DNA of 47,703 nt from Chitinophagales bacterium (GTDB lineage: Bacteria > Bacteroidota > Bacteroidia > Chitinophagales > BACL12), in contig JAIBBA010000009.1 of NCBI GenBank assembly GCA_019694895.1, positions 1-47,703 of the forward strand, read 5' to 3'. Made by a program: the position numbers and the translations under genes. The notes below the pieces were generated by a model that made no database searches, was not told where the DNA came from, and saw only the letters and a program-made list of their open reading frames with translations. Of the stretch, positions 34,459 through 43,391 are shown piece by piece. Numbering within the stretch: the stretch's first letter is position 1; every line of letters begins with the position of its first letter.

Positions 34459-36271
34459 ATGCCTTCGATGACTCACCGGTGGTATGAAAATGATCAATGA
34501 TGATCTGTGCCTTCGCCTGACCTACAACTTCGCTTAGCGCTTCAATGCTTGCATTGCGAATATTCTTTACCGACTTAAAGGCCTTCAATAAATTACTCGC
34601 CGTAGCCCGGCCAATTCCTTTAATGTCGTCAAGCTCTGATTTAATAGCCGACTTACTTCGTTTTTGTCTGTGAAAAGTGATGGCAAAACGATGGGCTTCA
34701 TCGCGAAGCTGTTGTATTACCCGCAAACTCTCACTCTTTTTATTGATATACAAGGGTAGGGGATCCTCCGGGAAATATATTTCTTCAAGTCGTTTTGCAA
34801 TACTGCAAATTGCTACCTGTCCATAAATGCCAAGTTCTTTTAAGGCGTCTACTGCGGCGCCTAATTGTCCTTTACCGCCATCAATAACAATAAGTTGTGG
34901 CAATGGAATGGCCTCCTCTATCAGACGTTTGTATCGACGATGAACGATCTCATGCATACTGGCAAAATCGTTGGGTCCTTCAACTGTTTTGATATTGAAA
35001 TGACGGTAATCTTTTTTACTGGGCTTGGCATTTTTAAAACATACCATACTCGCAACCGGATTGGTTCCCTGGATATTTGAGTTGTCAAAACATTCGATAT
35101 GATATGGTAATTGAGTGAGTTTGAAATCGGCTTTGATAGCTTCAAGTACTCGTGTATTCTGGTTGCGATCTTCGCGCTTTTGCTTTCCCGCTTCCTTTTC
35201 CTCGCGCACATACATCGCATTTTTGAATGCAAGCTCTAATAATTTCTTTTTATCGCCGGCTTGAGGAACGGTTTGCACTAATTTTTCATCTATCCATTCA
35301 ATTTGAAACGGAACAATGATTTCAGGTGTGTCACTTTCAAATTGTAAACGCAATTCCATAACTGCAATTTGAAGTAATTCCTCCGGCGTTTCATCTAGTT
35401 TTCTGGTGAGCACTAAGGTTGTTGCCTGTGTTACCATGCCCTGCATGATCTTCATATATCCGATTACGGCGAAAGATTCGGCATCTGTATAGCCGAACAC
35501 ATCTACATTGCTAATGCTTGTATTCACAACGGTGCTGCGCCCCTGGAAGGCTTCTACACTCTCCAGTTTTTTTCGCATTAATTCAGCTTGCTCAAATTGC
35601 AATTGTTCTACATATTGCTGCATCTGTTTTTTAAATGCAACTTTAACAGATCCGACATTTCCTTTGAGGATGTGCATGATCTGTTGCACATTTTCATTGT
35701 AATCAGCTTCCTGCATCAACCCTTCACATGGACCCTTACAATTTCCCAGGTGATACTCGAGACATACTTTAAATTTTTTCGCCTGAATATTTTGTTCACT
35801 CAAATGAAAGTTGCAAGTGCGAATCGGAAATACAGATTTTATGAAGTCAAAAACTGTTTTCACCTTGCCAACAGAGGTATAAGGTCCTAAATAAGTAGCG
35901 CCATCTTGTCGCTTTTGGCGTGTAAGGAAAATGCGCGGGAATCGCTCGTTTTTTACAACGATATATGGATACGTTTTTCCGTCCTTTAAATTGACATTGT
36001 ATCTTGGTTGATGTTTTTTAATCAGGGTGTTTTCCAATAGAAAGGCATCGGCCTCATTATTCACAATAGTGAATTCGATCTTTGCGATCTTTTTCACCAT
36101 GAGTTTTATCCTTGCCGTATGATCGGTCTTTTGAAAATACGACGAAACGCGCTTCTTGAGATTTTTTGCCTTCCCCACATATAACAAGGTGCCTTCCTTG
36201 TCGTAATAACGATATACGCCGGGATTTCCCGGGATATTTATTTCTATTTGTTTGAAGGCATCAAGATCCAT
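34457..36271 (-). CDS. uvrC: UvrABC system protein C
   Basis: The dual-incision nuclease of nucleotide excision repair, 604 residues, usual length. Domains in order: GIY-YIG nuclease (about 13-90, with GVYRYYDKEGTLLYVGKAK), a Cys motif C153, C170, C178, C182 that matches the iron-sulfur site reported for UvrC, a UVR coiled-coil region (about 205-245, EQLQFEQAELMRKKLESVEA), the RNase H-like endonuclease (HIECFDNSNIQGTNPVASMV, VIDGGKGQL) and C-terminal helix-hairpin-helix repeats (DDIKGIGRATASNLL). Transcribed leftward. A near -7 box (TAACTTTA on the minus strand, 36291-36298) lies 19 bases upstream of the start. Confidence 0.97.
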   Translation of the reverse strand: MDLDAFKQIEINIPGNPGVYRYYDKEGTLLYVGKAKNLKKRVSSYFQKTDHTARIKLMVKKIAKIEFTIVNNEADAFLLENTLIKKHQPRYNVNLKDGKTYPYIVVKNERFPRIFLTRQKRQDGATYLGPYTSVGKVKTVFDFIKSVFPIRTCNFHLSEQNIQAKKFKVCLEYHLGNCKGPCEGLMQEADYNENVQQIMHILKGNVGSVKVAFKKQMQQYVEQLQFEQAELMRKKLESVEAFQGRSTVVNTSISNVDVFGYTDAESFAVIGYMKIMQGMVTQATTLVLTRKLDETPEELLQIAVMELRLQFESDTPEIIVPFQIEWIDEKLVQTVPQAGDKKKLLELAFKNAMYVREEKEAGKQKREDRNQNTRVLEAIKADFKLTQLPYHIECFDNSNIQGTNPVASMVCFKNAKPSKKDYRHFNIKTVEGPNDFASMHEIVHRRYKRLIEEAIPLPQLIVIDGGKGQLGAAVDALKELGIYGQVAICSIAKRLEEIYFPEDPLPLYINKKSESLRVIQQLRDEAHRFAITFHRQKRSKSAIKSELDDIKGIGRATASNLLKAFKSVKNIRNASIEALSEVVGQAKAQIIIDHFHTTGESSKA

Positions 36272-36310
36272 AGGTGGTCGGTCGGCTGCATAAAGTTAAT
36301 CGTAAACGGC

Positions 36311-36349
36311 AAAAAAAAATCGCCGACAGCAAAAGTAAACTGTCGGCGA
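36311..36349 (-). terminator. Terminator after the PBP1A-type gene
   Basis: A perfect 10-pair stem, 36320-36329 with 36340-36349 (TCGCCGACAG and its complement), and a 10-base loop. On the minus strand it is followed by nine T (plus-strand A-run 36311-36319). It lies 24 bases beyond the stop of the penicillin-binding protein gene and just upstream of uvrC. Confidence 0.92.
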
Positions 36350-36373
36350 TGAGTTTATTGCTTCGCTATTATG

Positions 36374-38671
36374 CTAATTATATCCTTCCATTAGGTCCTG
36401 GTAATCATTGCGCTGATTGTCGCGATATTTACCACAATCCAATTCAATGGTTCGTGTGCCTTCGTATGCAGGGAAATGTGCATTGGGGTCTATACCTAAT
36501 GTTTTATCGGCATAGACGCGTTTCATAAATAAACCATATATCGGCAATGCCATATTCGCGCCTTGCCCCAATGCCGTGCTTCTGAAATGGACAACCGGGT
36601 CATCAGCACCTACCCAGGTTCCGCAAACGAGTTGTGGTACCATTCCCATAAACCATCCATCGGTATTTTCTTGTGTAGTTCCTGTTTTCCCTGCAACCTC
36701 GCTGGTAATGCCTCCATATTCCGGACGGCGAATGCGCTGTCCTGTACCGCTATTTACTACATACTCCATCATATTGAGCATAACGGATGCCACTTCTTCG
36801 CGCATCACTTCTACGCGTTTGGCAGGAAATTCTGCAATGATATTGCCGTTTTTATCTTCAATACGTGTTACAAAAACAGGTCGCACAGCAACGCCTTTAT
36901 TTGCAAAAGCACTATAAGCGGCAGTCATTTCATAAACAGTTACTTCCGGTGTGCCTAAACAAATGGAAGGCTGATATGGAATTTCCGATTCTATGCCCAT
37001 GTTTTTAGAAAGATCAATAACCGGTTGAATTCCCACTTCTCGCAATAAAAATGCAGTAACGGTATTCACCGATTTTCCTAATCCTTCGCTAAGCGTAAGC
37101 ATGCCTCCATAATGACCGTCAGAGTTTTTTGGCGTCCAGTCGCTGAGGAGTCCCCATTTTTCGCCCTTCTCAAATGATACAGGGAGATTAGGAATTTGAT
37201 AGCAGGGAGAAAATCCTTTATCTGCAATAGCCGCCGTATATACGAAAGGTTTAAATGTTGAACCTACCTGGCGACCGTGAGAAGGTTTTACGTGATCGAG
37301 TTGGAAATAGCGCATATCAATACCACCTACCCATGCTTTGATGCCACCTGTATGAGGATCCATTGCCATAAATCCGGGTTGAAGCATTTTCTTTACATAC
37401 TTGATGGAATCGTACGGCGACATTATCGTATCGAGGTCATAATTCTTGCTCTTCCAGGAAAATACTGTCATCGAATCCGGAGTGTGAAAAATCTTATCGA
37501 TTTCAGCATCCGTTTTCCCTGCTTTTTTTAATCCGCGATAGCGATCGGTTTGTTTCATCGCCTTGTTAATCAATTCCGGATTAGTTCTGCCGCTGTAAGG
37601 ATAAGCCCAAGGCTCATATTTATTTCCCTTCCAGTGATTGTCGAATTGCGTTTGCAATTTGGTGAGCCACTCCTGCGATGCCTGCTCCGCATATGCTTGC
37701 ATTCGGCTATCAATGGTGGTGTAAATTTTTAATCCGTCCTTATAAATATCCCATTTCCCACCATCGGGTTTTGGATTTTCTTCCACCCAATCTGCCAGCC
37801 ATTGACGTAAATATTCGCGGAAATAAGTTCCACTTCCTGCTTTATGATCCTGACGTTTGAAATTTAATACCAGTGGCGACTCTTTTGCCTTTTGATAATC
37901 TTCATCCGATAATTTATTGGCTTCATGCATTTCATGCAATACAATATTTCTTCGGTCGCGACACCGATCAGGAAAGCGCACAGGATTGTAGAATGAAGGA
38001 TTCTGCACCATCCCTACAAGTACGGCGGCCTCTTCTACAGAAATATCTTGAATAGATTTGTTGAAGAACGTTTTGGCAGCGGTTTTTACACCACTCGCAT
38101 CGTAGATATACGGAATGGTATTTAGATACATTACAATAATCTCTTCTTTCGTATACCGACGTTCTAATTTTGCTGCCGTGATCCATTCTTTGAATTTGAT
38201 AAGCCCTAATTCAAATTTTGTAGATGCAACAGGTCTCCCATATAAGTTTTTTGCCAGCTGCTGAGTAAGTGTACTACCTCCACCGGATTCTTCCTGGTGT
38301 AACAGTATTGTTTTAAATATCACACGCATCACACTCTTTGCATCTATACCGCTATGTTCATAGAACCTGCGATCTTCTGTAGATACAAGTGCATCAATCA
38401 GGAATGGCGGTATCTCATCATAGGTGGCATTGGTTCGGTTCTCGCGATAGAATCGTCCTAGCAGTTCACCGTCGCTCGTGAGAATTTGCGTGGCAAGATT
38501 ACTCTGCGGATTTTCCAATTCCTCAAAGGAAGGCAATGCACCAAAAACTCCTGCCGAGAGTAATAAAATAAAAATAATGACCAATAATGACCCTGAGCCA
38601 AAAATGATCCAGAACCAACGAATAAATCGTTTGTAGGTCGAAAATTGCTCCTTGATGGTAGTTGAGGACAT
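36374..38671 (-). CDS. Class A penicillin-binding protein (PBP1A type)
   Basis: A bifunctional peptidoglycan synthase of 765 residues. A transmembrane anchor (about 20-42) is followed by the GT51 transglycosylase with catalytic E99 in EDRRFYEH (99-106) and GGSTLTQQLAKNLY (131-144), then a linker of about 200 residues (250-430). The transpeptidase has all three penicillin-binding motifs: S471-T-F-K474, S534-V-N536 and K662-T-G-T. Both activities should therefore be intact. It reads leftward from its own promoter region, followed by a terminator and then uvrC. Confidence 0.95.
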   Translation of the reverse strand: MSSTTIKEQFSTYKRFIRWFWIIFGSGSLLVIIFILLLSAGVFGALPSFEELENPQSNLATQILTSDGELLGRFYRENRTNATYDEIPPFLIDALVSTEDRRFYEHSGIDAKSVMRVIFKTILLHQEESGGGSTLTQQLAKNLYGRPVASTKFELGLIKFKEWITAAKLERRYTKEEIIVMYLNTIPYIYDASGVKTAAKTFFNKSIQDISVEEAAVLVGMVQNPSFYNPVRFPDRCRDRRNIVLHEMHEANKLSDEDYQKAKESPLVLNFKRQDHKAGSGTYFREYLRQWLADWVEENPKPDGGKWDIYKDGLKIYTTIDSRMQAYAEQASQEWLTKLQTQFDNHWKGNKYEPWAYPYSGRTNPELINKAMKQTDRYRGLKKAGKTDAEIDKIFHTPDSMTVFSWKSKNYDLDTIMSPYDSIKYVKKMLQPGFMAMDPHTGGIKAWVGGIDMRYFQLDHVKPSHGRQVGSTFKPFVYTAAIADKGFSPCYQIPNLPVSFEKGEKWGLLSDWTPKNSDGHYGGMLTLSEGLGKSVNTVTAFLLREVGIQPVIDLSKNMGIESEIPYQPSICLGTPEVTVYEMTAAYSAFANKGVAVRPVFVTRIEDKNGNIIAEFPAKRVEVMREEVASVMLNMMEYVVNSGTGQRIRRPEYGGITSEVAGKTGTTQENTDGWFMGMVPQLVCGTWVGADDPVVHFRSTALGQGANMALPIYGLFMKRVYADKTLGIDPNAHFPAYEGTRTIELDCGKYRDNQRNDYQDLMEGYN

Positions 38672-38714
38672 GCCTGTAAGTTAAATTGTGATTGGAGGGA
38701 CAAACTCTAAATTA

Positions 38715-38722
38715 CAAAAGTA
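38715..38722 (-). promoter_or_regulatory. -7 promoter box of the PBP gene
   Basis: TACTTTTG on the minus strand (CAAAAGTA on plus), a perfect TAnnTTTG box, identical to the hemW box. It lies 43 bases upstream of the start codon. No clear -33 element is seen. Confidence 0.45.
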
Positions 38723-38779
38723 TCGCTGTTGCCATACTGAAACGCGGTATGCTTCCACAAATTAAATGGGGAATTCCAA

Positions 38780-41389
38780 TTATTTGTCCAGATAGTTTTC
38801 CTGGAAGTAAGCCTCATAGCCTTCTACATCTTTAACCTTAAAGAATTGAACATAATTAGTCTTAGAGATCACGACAGGAAGGAATCCGTCTTTAGCCAGA
38901 TCTTTATATACACCCGGATTGTCTTTGATGGCATAATAATAGATCATTGCTTTATCCTGATTGTTGAAGGATTTTACAAGTATGATACTATTTTCCTTGC
39001 CCAATAAAAGGCTACTGATTTTTAAATTATCAGAGCTGAAATTAATACTGTTGAAGGTGGCAACGTTATTCTTCATGGTGGTAGCATTTTTACCTGTTCC
39101 ACTCATGACATAAATGAAATAATGTTCCTCTGTAGCGTCGTGGGTGTAATTGGCTGTAACAATTCCCTTTCCGGCATCCTCCAAAGCGCTGCCGCGACGA
39201 AGGTAGTCCAGTATTTCCTGTGCACGAACGCCTACTTCGTGTTCAGGATATTTTAAAGCAACTTTTTGAAGGCTATTTTTAAATAAATCCAAGCTATCTG
39301 CATCAGCTAATGCATTGAGCATATCAAATTTAGGCTTGAGAGGATTTACTTTGAATAAACTATCTGCAGCAACTACGCGTGATTTTACACCTGCGAAATT
39401 ACGTTTTTGTAAAAGATCATATGTTACTGCGTAGTAGTCTTCTAAGGCATGTTTTTCTGCTTCCTTTCGCTCATAGAAACCCGGATCGGTGATAATGCGT
39501 GCATAGTCTGATTCGGGATATTTATCTAAAAGTTTTTGCTTGTAATTGTTTTGTGCAGGAGCCGACGTTAATCGATAAAGTTGATATAGACAATGTATTT
39601 CATATTCGTTGCCCTCGAAATTATTGACATTATCCTCAAATGATCCTATCGCTTTAGCCTTATCACGGAAATTATCCTTGTAAATCATGCCGGCACGATA
39701 AAGTGCACCTGCAATCCGAGCATTACTTTGAGCGATCATTTCGGGAGTGGTTGGTAAACTCTGCTTGATCTTATCAATTGTAATATTTTTTCCTGTCAGG
39801 TCGATTGATTGTTCTTCTCCTGTTCCTTCAACTGCTGTTTCACCTTCTTCACCAAAGCTGCCTTTTTCGCTTCTTCGCCAGTTGTCTTCCAATTTTCTTG
39901 TGCCCCAGGTTTTTTTGAATTCTGAAAATCCTCGGGAGCGCAGGGTAGTGTTATAAAAATAAAAATCACCATCCGTGATGCCCGGTGTAAGAGGTGTTAC
40001 ATTATTAGGATCTGTAACATTTGCTTCCAGGCTGTCTTTTTCTTCAACCTCCGGAACTAACTTCTCCAATTCTTTCATTAAATCTTTATCGGAAAGTCCG
40101 GCCCAGTATTGAAGTTTGCGCTCAGTTTCAATAATAGTTAACTCGTCTACCAATAACTTTAAATTGTCGCGAAGTGATTTTATTTCTTTAAAGCGTTCAT
40201 GTTCACTCGGCAAAGTATTTACGGTGCTGTCGTAATAGGCGTATGCCGTTTTGTATTCCGGTTCGCTGAAATAAATATCGCCTAAACGCATATAGGCTAA
40301 TCCGCGCTGCTTTCCATCATTGGTACTGCGAATACATAGATTCAAATATTGCATACCCATATCCTGATCCTTATCGGCAAAAGCAATATCAGCTAGAGTA
40401 TAATATATTAGTCCATAATAATCTTTATATTTTTCATCTTTTAGCAATGCGAGTAAATCTTCTTTTGATTCACGACCGCTTAAAGAGCTATTTTCAAGAC
40501 TCAACTTTGCCATATTGAGGCGAGTATAAAAATCCATATCATAGGAAGGCTTTAATTGCAAAACTTCCTGATAGGCTTTCATGGCATTTTTGGTATCGTG
40601 TTGTTGAGCGTACAGTTGTGCAAGGATAAACAAGTAGCGCGCCTTCAATACTTTGTCTTCGGTGTTGGCAACAGCTTCTGATAAAGGTTCAACGGCATTT
40701 TCCACTTGTCCTTGTTTCATGTAGCCATCAGCTTCAACGGCGTATAATTCTCCCAATAACCATTTGGGGAAATTCTCCTTGCTTTTCAATACGCTGATAA
40801 CGGTATGTGCTTCACTGAATTTCTTTTTCTCAACTAGTGAGCGGGCAACCCATATTCCGGCTTCGCTGGATACGGGTTGGTGTTTGAGTTTTTCAAAAAA
40901 ACTTAATTCGCCATCCTCATCCTCAGAAATACGCTTGTTTTTTGATTGCTTTTCAATGAGGTTGGAATATTCGGCAACGATATATTGAAATGAAGTAAGC
41001 GCCTCATCATAATTGCGTTCGTAGAAGTAGGCCTTGCCCAGCAGAAAGTAACAATCATCTACCCACTTGCTTTTTTTATGTTTTTGAATGACCCACGAAC
41101 ACTTAGTATTCACCTCATTCATGCCCGGTTGTATGGCAGTAGCCTGCTCCTGGGTACCATACTTGAAAATGGGGAGTATCTCTTCGTAGTTATCCTGCTG
41201 TTCCTCCCATAGGTTCTTCTCAGACTCGCGCATGATCAGGCGGGCGTTGAAATACCCATTGTCGCGAGCTATGAGGTCATCAACACTCCGCGTCACGATA
41301 TTTCGGTCGGCATTTTTACTCGAACTGCAAGCCGTAACGAAAAAAAGAAGTAAAATTGTGACTAGAATTAGGACTGAGGATCGTTTCAA
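38780..41389 (-). CDS. PorW/SprE-like TPR lipoprotein
   Basis: An 869-residue lipoprotein (lipobox TACS, C21), the length of SprE and PorW, which are needed for type IX secretion and gliding. It has many TPR-like helices: the first set at about 100-400 (FLLGKAYFYERNYDEALTSF, LFILAQLYAQQHDTKNAMKA), then a low-complexity acidic segment (about 525-545), then a second TPR-like set and a C-terminal domain of alternating strands (IYVMSGTGKN, PVVISKTNYVQFFKVKD). It is not next to gldKLMN here, but to a cell-wall group (M23, bactofilin). The family assignment rests on length, layout and gene context rather than a short diagnostic motif. Confidence 0.78.
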   Translation of the reverse strand: MKRSSVLILVTILLLFFVTACSSSKNADRNIVTRSVDDLIARDNGYFNARLIMRESEKNLWEEQQDNYEEILPIFKYGTQEQATAIQPGMNEVNTKCSWVIQKHKKSKWVDDCYFLLGKAYFYERNYDEALTSFQYIVAEYSNLIEKQSKNKRISEDEDGELSFFEKLKHQPVSSEAGIWVARSLVEKKKFSEAHTVISVLKSKENFPKWLLGELYAVEADGYMKQGQVENAVEPLSEAVANTEDKVLKARYLFILAQLYAQQHDTKNAMKAYQEVLQLKPSYDMDFYTRLNMAKLSLENSSLSGRESKEDLLALLKDEKYKDYYGLIYYTLADIAFADKDQDMGMQYLNLCIRSTNDGKQRGLAYMRLGDIYFSEPEYKTAYAYYDSTVNTLPSEHERFKEIKSLRDNLKLLVDELTIIETERKLQYWAGLSDKDLMKELEKLVPEVEEKDSLEANVTDPNNVTPLTPGITDGDFYFYNTTLRSRGFSEFKKTWGTRKLEDNWRRSEKGSFGEEGETAVEGTGEEQSIDLTGKNITIDKIKQSLPTTPEMIAQSNARIAGALYRAGMIYKDNFRDKAKAIGSFEDNVNNFEGNEYEIHCLYQLYRLTSAPAQNNYKQKLLDKYPESDYARIITDPGFYERKEAEKHALEDYYAVTYDLLQKRNFAGVKSRVVAADSLFKVNPLKPKFDMLNALADADSLDLFKNSLQKVALKYPEHEVGVRAQEILDYLRRGSALEDAGKGIVTANYTHDATEEHYFIYVMSGTGKNATTMKNNVATFNSINFSSDNLKISSLLLGKENSIILVKSFNNQDKAMIYYYAIKDNPGVYKDLAKDGFLPVVISKTNYVQFFKVKDVEGYEAYFQENYLDK

Positions 41390-41429
41390 GGTTACTAGTT
41401 TTATACCGGAATAATTAACTCTATTACGG

Positions 41430-41437
41430 CAAAATTA
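41430..41437 (-). promoter_or_regulatory. -7 promoter box of the PorW/SprE-like gene
   Basis: TAATTTTG on the minus strand (CAAAATTA on plus), a perfect TAnnTTTG box, 40 bases upstream of the start. The gap is shared with the divergent M23 gene, for which no clear box was found. Confidence 0.45.
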
Positions 41438-41474
41438 TTTTAATTAAAGCGAAAATTACAGCATTTCAGCGTCA

Positions 41475-42356
41475 ATGGCCAAAGGGGGGGTGAAAACTAA
41501 CAAATTATGGGACCGGATACGGACGAAATACCGACTGGTTTTGATGCACGACAAGACCTTTGAAGTGCAGGCCTCGCTGCGTTTGAGCCCCTTGAACGTG
41601 ATCATTCTTTCCAGCACACTTTTTGTAGTGATTGGCCTTATTGTTTACATGGCAATAGTCTTCACCCCGCTGAAGAACCTCGTTGTGGGCTATAGTGAGG
41701 TCACAACTTCGAGACAAATAGCTGAGAATAAGCGAGTTACGGATAGTATGCTCACTACTTTGCAGGCTTATGACATGTATTTTAACAACCTCCAGAAGCG
41801 TCTGAGAGGTGAAACGGATAGCATAATACCTATCGATAGCCTCAAAAAAACAGATTATAGCAAGATTGTGGTAGATGAGGCCGGTGAAACGGATTTGGCT
41901 ATGCGCGAGCAAATTGAAAGGGAAGACCTTTTCAATCTCAGCATTTCGGACCCTCGTGAGACTACAGGTGCTCAAAATTTGGAATCGCTGCACTTTTTCC
42001 CTCCCATCAAAGGAACCGTTACCTCAAACTTCCAGCCCTCAAACAAGCATTTTGGTATTGATGTGGTGGCTCCTGAAAACACCCCTGTAAAGGCCTGTTT
42101 AGATGGGGTGGTAATAGACAGCTATTGGAATTTTGAGAGCGGTAATGTAGTGGTGATACAGCATGATCATGGGCTCATTTCATTTTATAAACACAACAGT
42201 CAGATACTCAAGCGCTCAGGTAATAAGGTACGTGCCGGAGATGTAATCGCCATCATTGGAAACACGGGTGAATTGAGCAGCGGCCCTCATTTGCACTTTG
42301 AACTTTGGCACGACAAAACTCCTCTTGATCCGAAAGAATTCATTAACTTCAACTAA
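41475..42356 (+). CDS. M23-family peptidase (LytM-type), membrane anchored
   Basis: A 293-residue protein with one transmembrane helix (about 42-64) and a periplasmic part: a helical linker (about 75-130), then a peptidase M23 domain. The zinc ligands of the family are visible as H-x3-D in HFGIDVVAPENTPV and the GPHLHFELW motif; the intervening YKHN takes the place of the common YAH. All appear intact, so it could cut peptidoglycan cross-links. It is divergent from the PorW-like gene and 14 bases before a bactofilin, a pairing seen in several phyla where the two act together in cell shape. Confidence 0.93.
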   Translation: MAKGGVKTNKLWDRIRTKYRLVLMHDKTFEVQASLRLSPLNVIILSSTLFVVIGLIVYMAIVFTPLKNLVVGYSEVTTSRQIAENKRVTDSMLTTLQAYDMYFNNLQKRLRGETDSIIPIDSLKKTDYSKIVVDEAGETDLAMREQIEREDLFNLSISDPRETTGAQNLESLHFFPPIKGTVTSNFQPSNKHFGIDVVAPENTPVKACLDGVVIDSYWNFESGNVVVIQHDHGLISFYKHNSQILKRSGNKVRAGDVIAIIGNTGELSSGPHLHFELWHDKTPLDPKEFINFN

Positions 42357-42370
42357 AATTTCATAGCCTT

Positions 42371-42787
42371 ATGTTTGCTAACAAAACGAACACCCCCCAG
42401 TCCACACCAGGGAGCTATATTTCAAACAGGATCAACCATGGTACCGTGATGGAAGGGAAGCTAGACAGTGACGGTGATATTCGTGTGGAAGGAATCATAC
42501 GCGGATCAATAAGAACATCGGCAAAGGTTGCAGTGGGTTCTACCGGACTTATCGAAGGCGATATTCACTGTAAAAGCGCTGATATCGAAGGGCGCATCAT
42601 CGGTGATGTGGAGGTTACGGAAGTGCTTACACTGAAATCAACTGCGATTGTAGAAGGGAATATTTATACTGCAAAAATTGTGATTGAAAACGGCGCTCAT
42701 TTTGACGGCATATGTAATATGGGCACGAAAGAAAAGGAACGCAGAATAACACATGCCCAACCCGAGCTCGAAGAAGCCGCAATTTGA
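42371..42787 (+). CDS. Bactofilin
   Basis: A 138-residue bactofilin (DUF583). The central right-handed beta-helix is clear from repeated turns such as GDIRVEGIIRGSIRTSAKVA, GSTGLIEGDIHCKSADIEGR and IIGDVEVTEVLTLKSTAIVE. The N- and C-terminal tails are polar and disordered, as usual. Bactofilins form cytoskeletal filaments that position cell-wall enzymes. The last 35 bases overlap the start of the next gene in another frame. Confidence 0.95.
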   Translation: MFANKTNTPQSTPGSYISNRINHGTVMEGKLDSDGDIRVEGIIRGSIRTSAKVAVGSTGLIEGDIHCKSADIEGRIIGDVEVTEVLTLKSTAIVEGNIYTAKIVIENGAHFDGICNMGTKEKERRITHAQPELEEAAI

Positions 42788-42980
42788 TAGCTACATGAAA
42801 TATTCCGGAATGGCATTTCAGCTGTTCGCAGGAATTTTTTTGGGCGTTTGGGGAGGAATAAAACTCGATGCGTGGCTGAACACAAAACCTTGGTTTACTG
42901 TTATACTTTCATTGTTCGGAATCGCAGCCGGGATGTATTCTGTATTGAAAGATTTTATTGATTCCGGAAAAAAGAAGTAG
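42753..42980 (+). CDS. AtpZ/AtpI-family protein
   Basis: A 75-residue membrane protein with two transmembrane helices (about 18-37 and 46-65) of the AtpZ/AtpI family: SYMKYSGMAFQLFAGIFLGV followed by WGGIKLD. Members usually lie just upstream of F-type ATPase genes and help c-ring assembly or carry Mg2+. The chosen start overlaps the bactofilin gene by 35 bases; an alternative ATG at 42795 would avoid the overlap but cut the conserved KKPQFDSY segment. Confidence 0.88.
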   Translation: MPNPSSKKPQFDSYMKYSGMAFQLFAGIFLGVWGGIKLDAWLNTKPWFTVILSLFGIAAGMYSVLKDFIDSGKKK

Positions 42981-42988
42981 TAGTTCAT

Positions 42989-43390
42989 ATGTTGAAATTT
43001 GTAGTCCGCTTGATAATCTTTGCCGTTGTTTTGGCAATCGTGTTGTTGATTTTAGGAATGGTATCCGAATTTAAACCTGCAATGACCTTTGCATGGATGT
43101 GTTTCGGAATGTTTTTTGCACTCACTCTGATCACTTATTTTTTTTCTGCAAAAACGATGGAGCGAAAATTCAGCAGTTTTATGAATGTCTTCTTTGTAGG
43201 CATTTTTTCAAAACTTATTCTTTCTGCCATCATGGTACTCATTTTTAAAGCAAAGAATGAAACTACAGGATTGAATTATATCGTTCCTTTCGCAATTATC
43301 TACTTTACGTTCTTATTTTTTGAAACCGTAGAGTTAGTGAAATTGTCGAGAAGTATTGGTAATCCGCCACCTCAAAAACCAACGAAATAA
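42989..43390 (+). CDS. Small four-helix membrane protein (AtpI-like position)
   Basis: A 133-residue protein with four predicted transmembrane helices (about 5-25, 31-52, 66-86, 96-116) and a Pro-rich polar tail (GNPPPQKPTK). I recognise no motif. In Bacteroidota a protein of this size often stands between atpZ and atpB, and its role is taken to be in ATP synthase assembly; that is context inference. Here it starts 8 bases after atpZ and is followed directly by an aminopeptidase gene instead of atpB. Confidence 0.8.
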   Translation: MLKFVVRLIIFAVVLAIVLLILGMVSEFKPAMTFAWMCFGMFFALTLITYFFSAKTMERKFSSFMNVFFVGIFSKLILSAIMVLIFKAKNETTGLNYIVPFAIIYFTFLFFETVELVKLSRSIGNPPPQKPTK

Positions 43391-43391
43391 T

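Noticed and set aside
36274..36528. Plus-strand frame over the 3' end of the PBP gene and its terminator
   Set aside because: It runs through a clear terminator hairpin and the opposite coding strand, and no protein features are seen.
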